This document shows, in pieces, positions 1 to 7,744 of a stretch of 64,000 nt of DNA (its first letter is position 1; each line of letters begins with the position of its first letter). The notes under the pieces are model-generated. The model worked only from the letters and a program-made list of their open reading frames with translations. It ran no database searches and was not told the origin of the DNA. A program made the translations under genes and the position numbers. Origin of the DNA: Candidatus Protoclostridium gallicola (GTDB lineage: Bacteria; Bacillota; Clostridia; Christensenellales; Pumilibacteraceae); assembly GCA_904387375.1 (NCBI GenBank), contig CAJFLE010000001.1, positions 248,001-312,000 of the forward strand, read 5' to 3'.

Positions 1-75
1 GGACGCCGATCTCGTGTCCGGACGGCTGTCCGTAACGAGCATAAGCCCGCTGTCGAATTTCGTTGATTTGATCAT
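1..75 (-). CDS. N-terminal fragment of M16 (insulinase-like) zinc peptidase, runs off the window
   Basis: Only the first 25 codons are inside the window. They read MIKSTKFDSGLMLVTD and continue to the edge. This matches the opening strand of M16 processing proteases of the MlpA/YmxG type, which begin with a short basic segment and then a G-(V/L)-x-V-x-T/S pattern. A GGAGAG ribosome site lies about 4 nt upstream of the ATG. In Bacillus the order rpsO-pnp-ylxY-mlpA is known, and this gene occupies exactly the mlpA place. The catalytic HxxEH motif would lie outside the window, so the family call rests on the N-terminus and synteny. Confidence 0.6.
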   Translation of the reverse strand, partial: MIKSTKFDSGLMLVTDSRPDTRSAS

Positions 76-114
76 TTGTCTCTCCGTTTAGTAGTATGTC
101 CGTTTTGCCGCGCG

Positions 115-819
115 TTATAGCGCGTCGCTTACGGTGCCGGGATTCAGTCCCGCCGCGCGTATTCCGTCGATTATCGCAGGCAGCGCTTCCGCCGTATTTT
201 CGGTCGGGTGCATCAGTATGAAGTCCCCGCCTTCCGCGTTCTCCGTAGCCCGCGACGTTATGAGCGCGGTGTCGTGATCTCTCCAATCGATCGTATCTTT
301 CGACCACAAAATTGTTTTGTAGCCCATGCTTTCCGCGGCGTCGAGCGTCGCGGCAGAATAAGCCCCGGAGGGCGGAGCGAACAGCGTAACGTCGCTGCCG
401 CATATTCCCTTTATCATTTTATGCGCTACCTTCATTTCCTCGAGATTTGCCTCGACGTCCATCTGCGAATGATCGCGGTGAAGATATCCGTGACTGCCGA
501 TTTCATGTCCGGATTCCGCAATCAGGCGCAATACGGATTCGTTTTTCGCAGCCCAGCAGCCGCCGATAAAAAATGTCGCTTTTACATCGTAATCCGCCAG
601 TGTTTCGAGCATTCCGGGAATGTATTCCTCTCCGGAATATACGTTGAACATGAGTGCGACGTCCGTTTCCGAGGTTCCGCCGTACAGGGCGCGCGGATCT
701 GCGGATACGGCAGTACCGCCGTCGCTGCCCAGCCACACGAACAGTACGCCGCCCACCATAAGCACGGCGGCGAGGCCTGTCATAAGAAATCCGAAAGTTT
801 TAGCGCGTTTAATAATCAT
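115..819 (-). CDS. NodB-fold polysaccharide deacetylase homologue (YlxY-like), likely catalytically altered
   Basis: The 234-residue protein has an N-terminal membrane anchor or signal segment (residues about 8-30, hydrophobic after KRAKTFG) followed by a NodB fold. The usual TFDDG motif that supplies the catalytic base and a metal ligand is replaced by LMFNVYSG. The second metal motif survives as SHGYLH, and the later APPSGAYS and HPT motifs are recognisable. Loss of the Asp pair is a known trait of the YlxY-like subfamily next to pnp, so activity on peptidoglycan or another polymer is doubtful. The product probably acts at the outer face of the membrane. The gene follows pnp after 59 nt, and its ribosome site lies inside a hairpin. 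Confidence 0.8.
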   Translation of the reverse strand: MIIKRAKTFGFLMTGLAAVLMVGGVLFVWLGSDGGTAVSADPRALYGGTSETDVALMFNVYSGEEYIPGMLETLADYDVKATFFIGGCWAAKNESVLRLIAESGHEIGSHGYLHRDHSQMDVEANLEEMKVAHKMIKGICGSDVTLFAPPSGAYSAATLDAAESMGYKTILWSKDTIDWRDHDTALITSRATENAEGGDFILMHPTENTAEALPAIIDGIRAAGLNPGTVSDAL

Positions 820-820
820 A

Positions 821-854
821 CAACACCCCGTGTTATACTATTCACGAGGTGTTG
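821..854 (-). promoter_or_regulatory. Hairpin masking the ribosome site of the deacetylase gene
   Basis: Between pnp and the deacetylase start the minus strand can fold into a 12-bp stem (CAACACCTCGTG with CACGGGGTGTTG, one G-U pair) around a 10-nt loop. The 3' arm contains GGGGTG, the only purine-rich ribosome site before the ATG. No U-run follows, so this is not an intrinsic terminator. The likely effect is reduced translation of the downstream gene on read-through mRNA. Confidence 0.5.
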
Positions 855-878
855 CGATTATCTCTTAATATCCGGATT

Positions 879-3086
879 TTATTCCGAAGCCTTGGAAACG
901 ACTTCAAGCAGTTTGAGATCGATTCTGCCCTTCTCGTCCACCTTGATGACTTCGACTTTGACGACGTCTCCGAGATTGATGACGTCGGTCACCTTTGCGA
1001 CGCGGCGGGACGAAAGCTTGGAAATATGAATCATGCCGTCCTTGCCGGGTGCGATATTGACGAATGCGCCGAGTTCCTGCGGCTGCTCCTCTTTTCTGTC
1101 GCCTTTATCGCCCTTGGAGTCCTTTCCATCGCGGCGTCCGCGGCCTCTGTCTCTGCCGCCCGCTCTGTCAGGATTGCTCATAAGGATCTTGACGACCGGT
1201 CCCTCGTATACGTTGCCTACGACGACGTCTTCGACGATGGAAAGAATAATCTTCTTCGCCTTCTCGCCCATTTCCGCGTCGGTATATGCGATGTACACGC
1301 TGCCGTCCTCTTCGATATCGATCTTGACGCCCGTGTCATCGACGATCTTGTTGATCGTTTCGCCGCCCTTGCCGATAACCTTGCCGATCTTGTCCTGATC
1401 GATCTTTATAACCGTGATCTTGGGCGCCCACTTGGACAGCTCGGCGCGCGGTCCGGGTATGACTTCGAGCATTTTGCCGAGTATGAACAGCCGGCCCTTG
1501 CGCGCCTGTTCGAGCGCGGTGGTCAGTATCTGCTTGTCGATACCCTTGATTTTGATATCCATCTGAATGGCGGTGATACCGTGGCTGGTGCCCGCGACCT
1601 TGAAGTCCATATCGCCGAGGAAGTCCTCGAGACCCTGTATGTCGGACAGCACTGCGACGCGGTTATGTTCGGGATCCTTGATAAGGCCCATGGCTATACC
1701 TGCGACGGGCGCTTTGATGGGCACGCCCGCGTCCATAAGCGCCATGCACGAACCGCACACGCTGGCCTGCGACGTGGAGCCGTTGGAGCTTACGATTTCG
1801 CTGACCGTTCTGATTGCGTAAGGGAACTCTTCCTCGGACGGAATGACGGGTTCGAGCGCACGCTCCGCAAGTGCGCCGTGGCCTATTTCGCGGCGGCCGG
1901 GCGCGCGGAGCGGCTTGGCTTCGCCGGTGGAATAGCCGGGCATGTTGTACTGATGCATATATCTCTTCCTGACGTCGTCCTCGTCGAGATTCTCCAGCTT
2001 CTGGGAATCGCCGATCGTGCCGAGCGTACAGGTGGACATTGCCTGCGACTGACCTCTTGTGAATACCGCGGAACCGTGCACGCGGGGCAGTATGCCTACT
2101 TCGCACCAGATGTCGCGGATGTCTTCGAGTCCTCTTCCGTCGGGACGCTCTCCCTTGTCGAGTATCTTTGCGCGCACCTTTTCCTTGGTCATGTAATAGA
2201 GCGCGTCCTTGATCTCTCTTTCTTTTTCGGGGAATATCTCGGCGAAATGCTCGAGCGTGACTCTCTCCACCTCGTCCTGATTGTTCTGACGTTCGGTGCG
2301 ATCGTGCGTTTCGAGCGCTTTATCGAGCAGCTTGTCCGCAAATTTGCGCACTTCGGCATCGATATCCTCGGGAACGTGGTAGTATTCCATTTCCCTTTTG
2401 GGCTTGCCGACTTCCGCCGCGATTTCGTTGATGAACTTGACGATCTTCTTGATCTCTTCGTGAGCGTAGAGAATACCGTCGAGCATAATCTCTTCGCTGA
2501 CCTCTTTCGCGCCCGCTTCCACCATCATGATGGCGTCCGCCGTGCCCGCGACGTAAACGTGCATCAGGCTGGCTTCGCGCTGAGCGCAGTCGGGGTTGAT
2601 TACGTACTTGCCGTCCACATAGCCCACGACCACGGCGCCGGTAGGACCGGCGAACGGTATATCGGATATCGAGAGAGCTATGGACGAACCGACCATGCCC
2701 CACACCTCGGGCGGAACGTCGGGCTCGACGGACAGCGCCGTGCAGACCACGGTAACGTCATTGAAAAGTCCCTTGGGAAAAAGCGGTCTTATCGGTCTGT
2801 CGATAAGTCTGGAAGTAAGTATCGCTTTATCGCTTCCTCTTCCTTCCCTTCTCTTGAAGCTGCCGGGAATCTTTCCGATAGCGTAGAGTTTTTCTTCGAA
2901 ATCGACGCTCAGCGGGAAGAAATCCATTCCCGGTCTGGGCGAGTCGGACATACAGGTGTTGGTCATGACCACCGTGTCGCCGCATCTAACGATGCAGTGG
3001 CCGTTGGCCTGCTCCCCGTATTTGCCCGTTTCGACCGTCACTTCGCGGCCGCCGATTTCGGTTTTGAAAATGCGTCCTTCTTTCAT
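879..3086 (-). CDS. pnp: Polyribonucleotide nucleotidyltransferase (PNPase)
   Basis: At 735 residues this has the normal PNPase length. It holds two RNase PH-like halves (the first beginning near GKYGEQANGHCIVRCGDT, the second near EKVRAKILDKGERPDGRG), a KH domain around residues 555-620 (IGKGGETINKI) and a C-terminal S1 domain. It degrades RNA 3'-5' by phosphorolysis and takes part in mRNA turnover. An unusual charged stretch of about 35 residues, rich in R, G, D and K, interrupts the S1 domain between its first and second strands (about residues 637-671). The gene lies downstream of rpsO, as in many bacteria, with a terminator between them. Confidence 0.97.
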   Translation of the reverse strand: MKEGRIFKTEIGGREVTVETGKYGEQANGHCIVRCGDTVVMTNTCMSDSPRPGMDFFPLSVDFEEKLYAIGKIPGSFKRREGRGSDKAILTSRLIDRPIRPLFPKGLFNDVTVVCTALSVEPDVPPEVWGMVGSSIALSISDIPFAGPTGAVVVGYVDGKYVINPDCAQREASLMHVYVAGTADAIMMVEAGAKEVSEEIMLDGILYAHEEIKKIVKFINEIAAEVGKPKREMEYYHVPEDIDAEVRKFADKLLDKALETHDRTERQNNQDEVERVTLEHFAEIFPEKEREIKDALYYMTKEKVRAKILDKGERPDGRGLEDIRDIWCEVGILPRVHGSAVFTRGQSQAMSTCTLGTIGDSQKLENLDEDDVRKRYMHQYNMPGYSTGEAKPLRAPGRREIGHGALAERALEPVIPSEEEFPYAIRTVSEIVSSNGSTSQASVCGSCMALMDAGVPIKAPVAGIAMGLIKDPEHNRVAVLSDIQGLEDFLGDMDFKVAGTSHGITAIQMDIKIKGIDKQILTTALEQARKGRLFILGKMLEVIPGPRAELSKWAPKITVIKIDQDKIGKVIGKGGETINKIVDDTGVKIDIEEDGSVYIAYTDAEMGEKAKKIILSIVEDVVVGNVYEGPVVKILMSNPDRAGGRDRGRGRRDGKDSKGDKGDRKEEQPQELGAFVNIAPGKDGMIHISKLSSRRVAKVTDVINLGDVVKVEVIKVDEKGRIDLKLLEVVSKASE

Positions 3087-3134
3087 TTTCTGACCTGTCT
3101 CCTATATTCTTCTTTGTATATAATTGCGATAGTT

Positions 3135-3171
3135 CAAACAAAAAGGCGAACAGTACGTCCGCCTTGTTTGT
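3135..3171 (-). terminator. Intrinsic terminator or attenuator between rpsO and pnp
   Basis: On the minus strand AAGGCG pairs with CGCCTT around a short loop, with outer CAAACA/TGTTTG pairing, and the 3' side runs into TTTTTGTTT. This is the expected rho-independent form directly after the rpsO stop. It would reduce read-through into pnp, comparable in position to the terminator in the E. coli rpsO-pnp spacer. Confidence 0.7.
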
Positions 3172-3182
3172 GTCTGTAATTT

Positions 3183-3446
3183 TTATTTTCTCAAATCCAA
3201 ATCGGCGACAATTTTTCTGTATCTTTCGATGTCGAGTTCTTTCAGATAGTTGAGCAAACTGCGTCTCGAACCGACCATCTGCAACAGACCTCTGCGCGAA
3301 TGATGATCCTTCTTATGCACTTTAAGGTGCTCGGTGAGATGATTGATTCTCTCCGTAAGAAGCGCGATCTGCACTTCGGGGCTACCGGTGTCTCCGGGAT
3401 GGGTGGCAAACTTTTCGATAATAGCCGCCTTCTGTTCCTTGTCCAT
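3183..3446 (-). CDS. rpsO: 30S ribosomal protein S15
   Basis: The 87-residue product has the complete S15 signature: [23 protein letters not shown], then the HHSRRGLL turn and the terminal RRSLLNYLK helix. S15 is a primary 16S rRNA-binding protein that nucleates the platform of the 30S subunit. GGAGG lies 7 nt before the ATG. The gene heads a unit with pnp and has its own sigma-A-type promoter and an approximately 80-nt leader, where S15 autoregulation would be expected from other bacteria. No recognised S15-binding fold was confirmed in the leader. Confidence 0.98.
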   Translation of the reverse strand: MDKEQKAAIIEKFATHPGDTGSPEVQIALLTERINHLTEHLKVHKKDHHSRRGLLQMVGSRRSLLNYLKELDIERYRKIVADLDLRK

Positions 3447-3534
3447 TTGTTTATCCTCCTATGGAATGAATTCGCCTCAGTCCTAAGTATCTGCGTGGAG
3501 AGCGCAAAACTTCCGATCCTAAGGTACTGGTGAC

Positions 3535-3563
3535 AGTATATCACATAATCAAGCAAATGTAAA
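3535..3563 (-). promoter_or_regulatory. Sigma-A-type promoter of rpsO-pnp
   Basis: Minus strand TTTACA, 17-nt spacer, TATACT. The predicted start gives a leader of about 80 nt before the rpsO ATG. The leader holds the direct repeat CTTAGGA twice, which could belong to an S15-responsive structure. Confidence 0.7.
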
Positions 3564-3589
3564 CAGATTTTGCGCCGCAAACGCAAAAT

Positions 3590-4978
3590 TTATGCGCCGG
3601 CGAAGAACGCTTTTTTTGCTTCCAGCCGGCTGCCGAACTCCGAAACGTACAACCGCGGATCTTTGGGCGACGCATGACGACTTATGACTCCGCCGACAAT
3701 CTTCTTGGATATGCTGCCCGCTCCGCATGCATATACGGGAACCAGTTCTTCCATTACCGTAATGTTGTTCACGCATTCTTTCCCGGGCAGCGAATATCCG
3801 ATATTTTCCAGGTTTCCAAGCATGTTTTTCTGCCGGTACAGATAATAAGGCCGGTAGGAATCGGAAAAAACAGTGTATGCATAGTCTGTCATTGCAGATA
3901 TGTTTCCGGCATGAAGTTCTCTATCCGCAAGCTCAGAACCGCGTTTGCGGCTCAGCGTATGAACGGTTACGTTGTCGGGCGACATCTCGCGTATTTTATC
4001 CGCAGTGACTGTAAAATCGGCAAAAGTTTCCCCCTCCAGCCCCGCGATAATATCGGTATTGACGGAAAAACCGTATCTGCGCGCGGCCTCGAATGCATCG
4101 AAAAACTGCGCCGACGTATGCCGCCGGCCTATGCGCGCCAGCGTATCGTCGTTCAGAGTCTGCGGATTGAGGCACAGCCTGTCCGCGCCTCCGTCCGCAA
4201 TCGCCGCGAGTTTACCGTCCGTTATACTGTCCGGTCTTCCCGCCTCGAACGTGAATTCCGCGCCGCGCACGTCTATCGCTTCCATAAGTTCCGCAATCTG
4301 TTTCTCGGTGAGCACCGAGGGCGTACCTCCGCCGACGTACACGGAAAGTATGTCCAGATTGTCCGACGCTATAAGCGTTTTGACTTCCCGGATTTCTTCG
4401 TTCAGCTTTTCCAGATATGCGCCGAGCAGCCCCGCGTGTCTGTTCATGTCCGCGGACGGAAACGAGCAGTACGCGCACCTTCCGTCACAGAACGGGATAT
4501 GAACGTACAGATTGACTTTGCGGCCGAGATTTCCGATATATCCGCTCTGCGCCGCTATTATATCGGCAACGACGGCGGCTTTGCCGGGCGAAACGCGGAA
4601 CGTATCCGTCAGATATCCGGCCACCGAATCCGCCGACCCTCCGCGGCGCAGATACTCGTAGGCGAGCTTGGTCGGACGAACGCCGGTCAGGCTGCCCCAC
4701 GGCAGACTCACTCCGTAATGCGCTGACAGCGTATCGTAAAGCGCCAGCTTTATAAAACGTTTGGTAAGCCGCTTGATTTCGAGCGCGTCGCCGGCCGGCA
4801 ACGGCGCGTCGAAAGAACGGCGGTCGCCGCCAACATAAACGTCGGCGCGCAGGCGTCCGTCTTCGTACAGCTCCGCGCGTATGGCCGCGCCGTCGTAGCA
4901 GTCGGAAAACAGGCGGACCTCTTCGAGAAGATCCGCCCCGTATTTTTCGGCATTTGTCTTGAAATCGATTTCGTTCAT
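3590..4978 (-). CDS. hemZ: HemZ-like oxygen-independent coproporphyrinogen III oxidase family, radical SAM
   Basis: The start chosen is the ATG in MNEIDFKTN, which overlaps the upstream MBL gene by 4 nt (ATGA), giving 462 residues. The longer track ORF is an in-frame extension without support. The radical SAM motif CDGRCAYCSF (CxxxCxxC) follows the HIPF signature typical of the HemN/HemZ family. GGGTPS and LNPQTLND, characteristic of HemN-like enzymes, follow. An N-terminal domain of about 160 residues precedes the barrel, as in HemZ. The expected reaction is oxidative decarboxylation of coproporphyrinogen III, but family members can be HemW-like, so the substrate is not certain. Confidence 0.85.
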   Translation of the reverse strand: MNEIDFKTNAEKYGADLLEEVRLFSDCYDGAAIRAELYEDGRLRADVYVGGDRRSFDAPLPAGDALEIKRLTKRFIKLALYDTLSAHYGVSLPWGSLTGVRPTKLAYEYLRRGGSADSVAGYLTDTFRVSPGKAAVVADIIAAQSGYIGNLGRKVNLYVHIPFCDGRCAYCSFPSADMNRHAGLLGAYLEKLNEEIREVKTLIASDNLDILSVYVGGGTPSVLTEKQIAELMEAIDVRGAEFTFEAGRPDSITDGKLAAIADGGADRLCLNPQTLNDDTLARIGRRHTSAQFFDAFEAARRYGFSVNTDIIAGLEGETFADFTVTADKIREMSPDNVTVHTLSRKRGSELADRELHAGNISAMTDYAYTVFSDSYRPYYLYRQKNMLGNLENIGYSLPGKECVNNITVMEELVPVYACGAGSISKKIVGGVISRHASPKDPRLYVSEFGSRLEAKKAFFAGA

Positions 4979-5583
4979 GCGTAAGGATTGTTTTCGCGCT
5001 CGAACGCCAGCGTCGTCGCCTCTCCGTGCCCTGGATATACGGTGTAATCGCCTTCCGTCGCAAACAGACGGCGCAACGATTCTGCAAGCTGTCTGCCGCT
5101 CCCGGTCGGCATGTCGCACCGCCCGACACTCATATAAAACAGAGTGTCGCCGGAGAATATTATATCTTCCGAAAAGTAGCATACGCTGCCCGCGGTATGC
5201 CCCGGCGTATGCATTACTCCGAAAGTCAGACCGCATTCGGTTATCGTATCGCCGTCGCGTACGAGCACGTCGGGAACGAACGCGTTAAATCGCAGACCGA
5301 CCGAATATGCCATATTCATATCCGTGCGCAGCATCTGCTCTTCCGTTTCGTGTATATACACGCGACAGCCCGCCGATCTGAACTGCGCCGCCGCGTTACA
5401 ATGATCGAAATGGCCGTGAGTTAGCAGCACCGCACCCGCCGTAAGCCCGTGCCTGCGCAGCTCGCAGCAGATTCTGTCGTAGTCCGCGCCCGGGTCTATC
5501 ACCACGGCGTCGCCGCGGCCTTCCGCCGCCGCTATATAGCAGTTTTCGGCCAGCAGACCGACAGTAATTTTATATACTTTCAT
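4975..5583 (-). CDS. MBL-fold metallohydrolase (glyoxalase II-like)
   Basis: The 202-residue protein has the metallo-beta-lactamase metal motif LTHGHFDH near residue 55, a second His in HTPGHTAGS, the D in FSGDTLF and the final PGHGEAT. This is the pattern of small YcbL/YqgX-type hydrolases related to glyoxalase II, with two metals bound. It sits between relA and hemZ with 4-nt overlaps on both sides, indicating translational coupling. The substrate is unknown: thioester hydrolysis is likely from the family, but a glutathione substrate is not assumed for a Clostridium-like cell. Confidence 0.85.
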   Translation of the reverse strand: MKVYKITVGLLAENCYIAAAEGRGDAVVIDPGADYDRICCELRRHGLTAGAVLLTHGHFDHCNAAAQFRSAGCRVYIHETEEQMLRTDMNMAYSVGLRFNAFVPDVLVRDGDTITECGLTFGVMHTPGHTAGSVCYFSEDIIFSGDTLFYMSVGRCDMPTGSGRQLAESLRRLFATEGDYTVYPGHGEATTLAFERENNPYA

Positions 5584-7721
5584 ACCGAAGTGCTCCTGTA
5601 TACGTTACGAACCGGGGGCAGCTGCTGAAGTTTTTTCATCAGCGTGTCGATCTGGCTTATATCGCCCACGTTTACGCCGATGGTAAGCGTGAGCATATCG
5701 TTCTTGTCGACGCGGCCGTTTATGGAACTGAGAGACAGTTTAAGCTCGCTTATTACGACGGACACGTCGGCTATGAGCGTAGGCTTATTGTTTGCAAGTA
5801 TCTGCAACGTGACTGTAAACGTACTTTCGGTATTGCCGCTCCACGAAGCGTCTATTAACTTCTTGCGGTCGACGTTTCTGAGGTTGGGGCATTCCCGGCG
5901 GTGTATTGTCACGCCGCGGCCGTTGGAAATGTAGCCCACGATGTCATCGCCCGGAACGGGGTTGCAGCACTTGCCTATATGGCAGAGCAGATCGGGCTCC
6001 CCGTTTATGAGTATGCTGCCCGCATCACGGCGCCGAACGACGCCGCCCGTCTTTTCGGGCAGGTGTGCTTTCTGCTCCCTGCGGTAGAAATCTATCAGCT
6101 TGGGCAGTATCTGATGAACGGAATATCCGCCGTAGCCTATGGACGCGTAAAGATCGTCGAGCGAGGAGATGGAATAGCGGTGCATTACCACGTCCAGCCA
6201 TTCGGGCTTCATGAGCGACGGCAGCGCGTAGCCCAGACGCTTGGCCTCGAGGTCCAGCATCTCCTTGCCCTTGCGGATATTATCCTCCTTCATTTCCTTT
6301 TTGAACCAGGCGCGTATCTTCGTGCGGGCCTGAGTCGTTTTCACGAAACGCAGCCAGTCGCGGCTGGGTCCTTTGGAGTTATTGGAGGTTATTATTTCCA
6401 CATAGTCGCCCGTTTCCAGCTTGGTTTCCAGCGGAACTATGCGGTTGTTGATTTTCGCGCCCACGCAGTGATTGCCTATTTCGCTGTGGACGCTGTATGC
6501 GAAGTCGACGGGCGTGGAGCCTTCGGGCAGTATCACGACGTCGCCCTTGGGCGTAAAAATGAAAACCTGACCTTCGTAAAGATCCACTTTGAGCGACTCG
6601 TACAGCTCCTGCGGATCGGCGGCGTCGCCCTGGGCGTCCATAACGCCGCGCAGCCATTTGAGCCTGTCCTCGGGATCGTCGGTCACCGAATTGTTTTTAT
6701 GCTCTTTGTATTTCCAGTGCGCCGCTATGCCGTATTCGGCTATACGGTGCATTTCGTAGGTCCTGATCTGTATCTCGAACGGCATACCGTAGTTGGTCAT
6801 GACCGTCGTATGCAGGGACTGATAGTTGTTTGGCTTGGGAACGGCGATATAGTCCTTGAACCGTCCGGGGATGGGCTTCCAGTGCGAGTGAATGAGCCCG
6901 AGCACTTCGTAGCACGCTTCCACGCTCTCGACGATGATGCGCACGGCGGTCAGATCGTATATCTGCTCGAACGTTTTGTGCTTTTCCACCATCTTTTTGT
7001 AGATGCTGTAAAAGTGCTTGGGGCGTCCGCTCACTTCGCCGACGATGTTGTGCTTCTTCATCATGACGCGCAGCGTTTCGCACAATTTGTCCACTATCTC
7101 CTGACGCTCCTGACGCTTGAGCGACACTTCCTTGACTAGCGCGTCGTAAGCTTCCGGGTGAAGGACTTTGAGGCATATATCCTCCATTTCGCACTTGATG
7201 TAGCTGAGACCGAGGCGGCTGGCAAGGCGCGCGTAAATTTCCAGCGTTTCGTTTGCAAGCGCTTCCTGCCGGTTCCGCGGCAGTGCGTCCACGGTACGCA
7301 TGTTGTGCAGTCTGTCCGCGAGCTTTATGATAAGCACGCGTATATCCTTCGCCATGGCGAAAAACATGCGCCTGAAATTCTCCGCCTGCTCCTGTTCCTT
7401 GGATGTGAAGGTTATCTTTTTGAGTTTCGTGACACCGAGCACGAGCTCGGTTATCGTGTCGCCGAAAAGCTTACGGAGCTCCTCTTCCGTGGCGTCGGTA
7501 TCTTCGAGTACGTCGTGGAGCAGCGCCGCGCAGATAGAGCTGTAATCCATACCGAGATCGAGCAGAATATTCGCGACGGCTATCGGGTGAGTTATATACG
7601 GTTCGCCCGAAACGCGCTTCTGTCCCTTGTGCTTAAGCATGGCATAATCGAGCACCTTGGCGATGATTTCCCGGTGCTCTTTGGTATAAATCAATTGACA
7701 TCTTGCCAACAGTCTCTGCAA
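5580..7721 (-). CDS. relA: Bifunctional (p)ppGpp synthetase/hydrolase (Rel)
   Basis: The 713-residue protein has all domains of long Rel enzymes in order: an HD hydrolase domain with THPIAVA and LLHDVLEDTD (residues about 45-80), a synthetase domain with GRPKHFYSIYKKM (about 235), a TGS domain (IFTPKGDVV to about 460), a Cys-rich zinc-finger-like segment (CHIGKCCNPVPGDD) and a C-terminal ACT domain. Both the HD and synthetase motifs are intact, so it should make and degrade (p)ppGpp in the stringent response. It follows recJ after 23 nt and overlaps the MBL gene by 4 nt, the standard Clostridia order. Confidence 0.96.
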   Translation of the reverse strand: MQRLLARCQLIYTKEHREIIAKVLDYAMLKHKGQKRVSGEPYITHPIAVANILLDLGMDYSSICAALLHDVLEDTDATEEELRKLFGDTITELVLGVTKLKKITFTSKEQEQAENFRRMFFAMAKDIRVLIIKLADRLHNMRTVDALPRNRQEALANETLEIYARLASRLGLSYIKCEMEDICLKVLHPEAYDALVKEVSLKRQERQEIVDKLCETLRVMMKKHNIVGEVSGRPKHFYSIYKKMVEKHKTFEQIYDLTAVRIIVESVEACYEVLGLIHSHWKPIPGRFKDYIAVPKPNNYQSLHTTVMTNYGMPFEIQIRTYEMHRIAEYGIAAHWKYKEHKNNSVTDDPEDRLKWLRGVMDAQGDAADPQELYESLKVDLYEGQVFIFTPKGDVVILPEGSTPVDFAYSVHSEIGNHCVGAKINNRIVPLETKLETGDYVEIITSNNSKGPSRDWLRFVKTTQARTKIRAWFKKEMKEDNIRKGKEMLDLEAKRLGYALPSLMKPEWLDVVMHRYSISSLDDLYASIGYGGYSVHQILPKLIDFYRREQKAHLPEKTGGVVRRRDAGSILINGEPDLLCHIGKCCNPVPGDDIVGYISNGRGVTIHRRECPNLRNVDRKKLIDASWSGNTESTFTVTLQILANNKPTLIADVSVVISELKLSLSSINGRVDKNDMLTLTIGVNVGDISQIDTLMKKLQQLPPVRNVYRSTSV

Positions 7722-7744
7722 TGCTCTTGCCTCTCCTGAACGAA

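Noticed and set aside
849-3179. 776-codon plus-strand ORF opposite pnp
   Set aside because: It is the mirror of the strongly supported pnp gene and has no ribosome site or domain; GC-rich genes often create long antisense ORFs.
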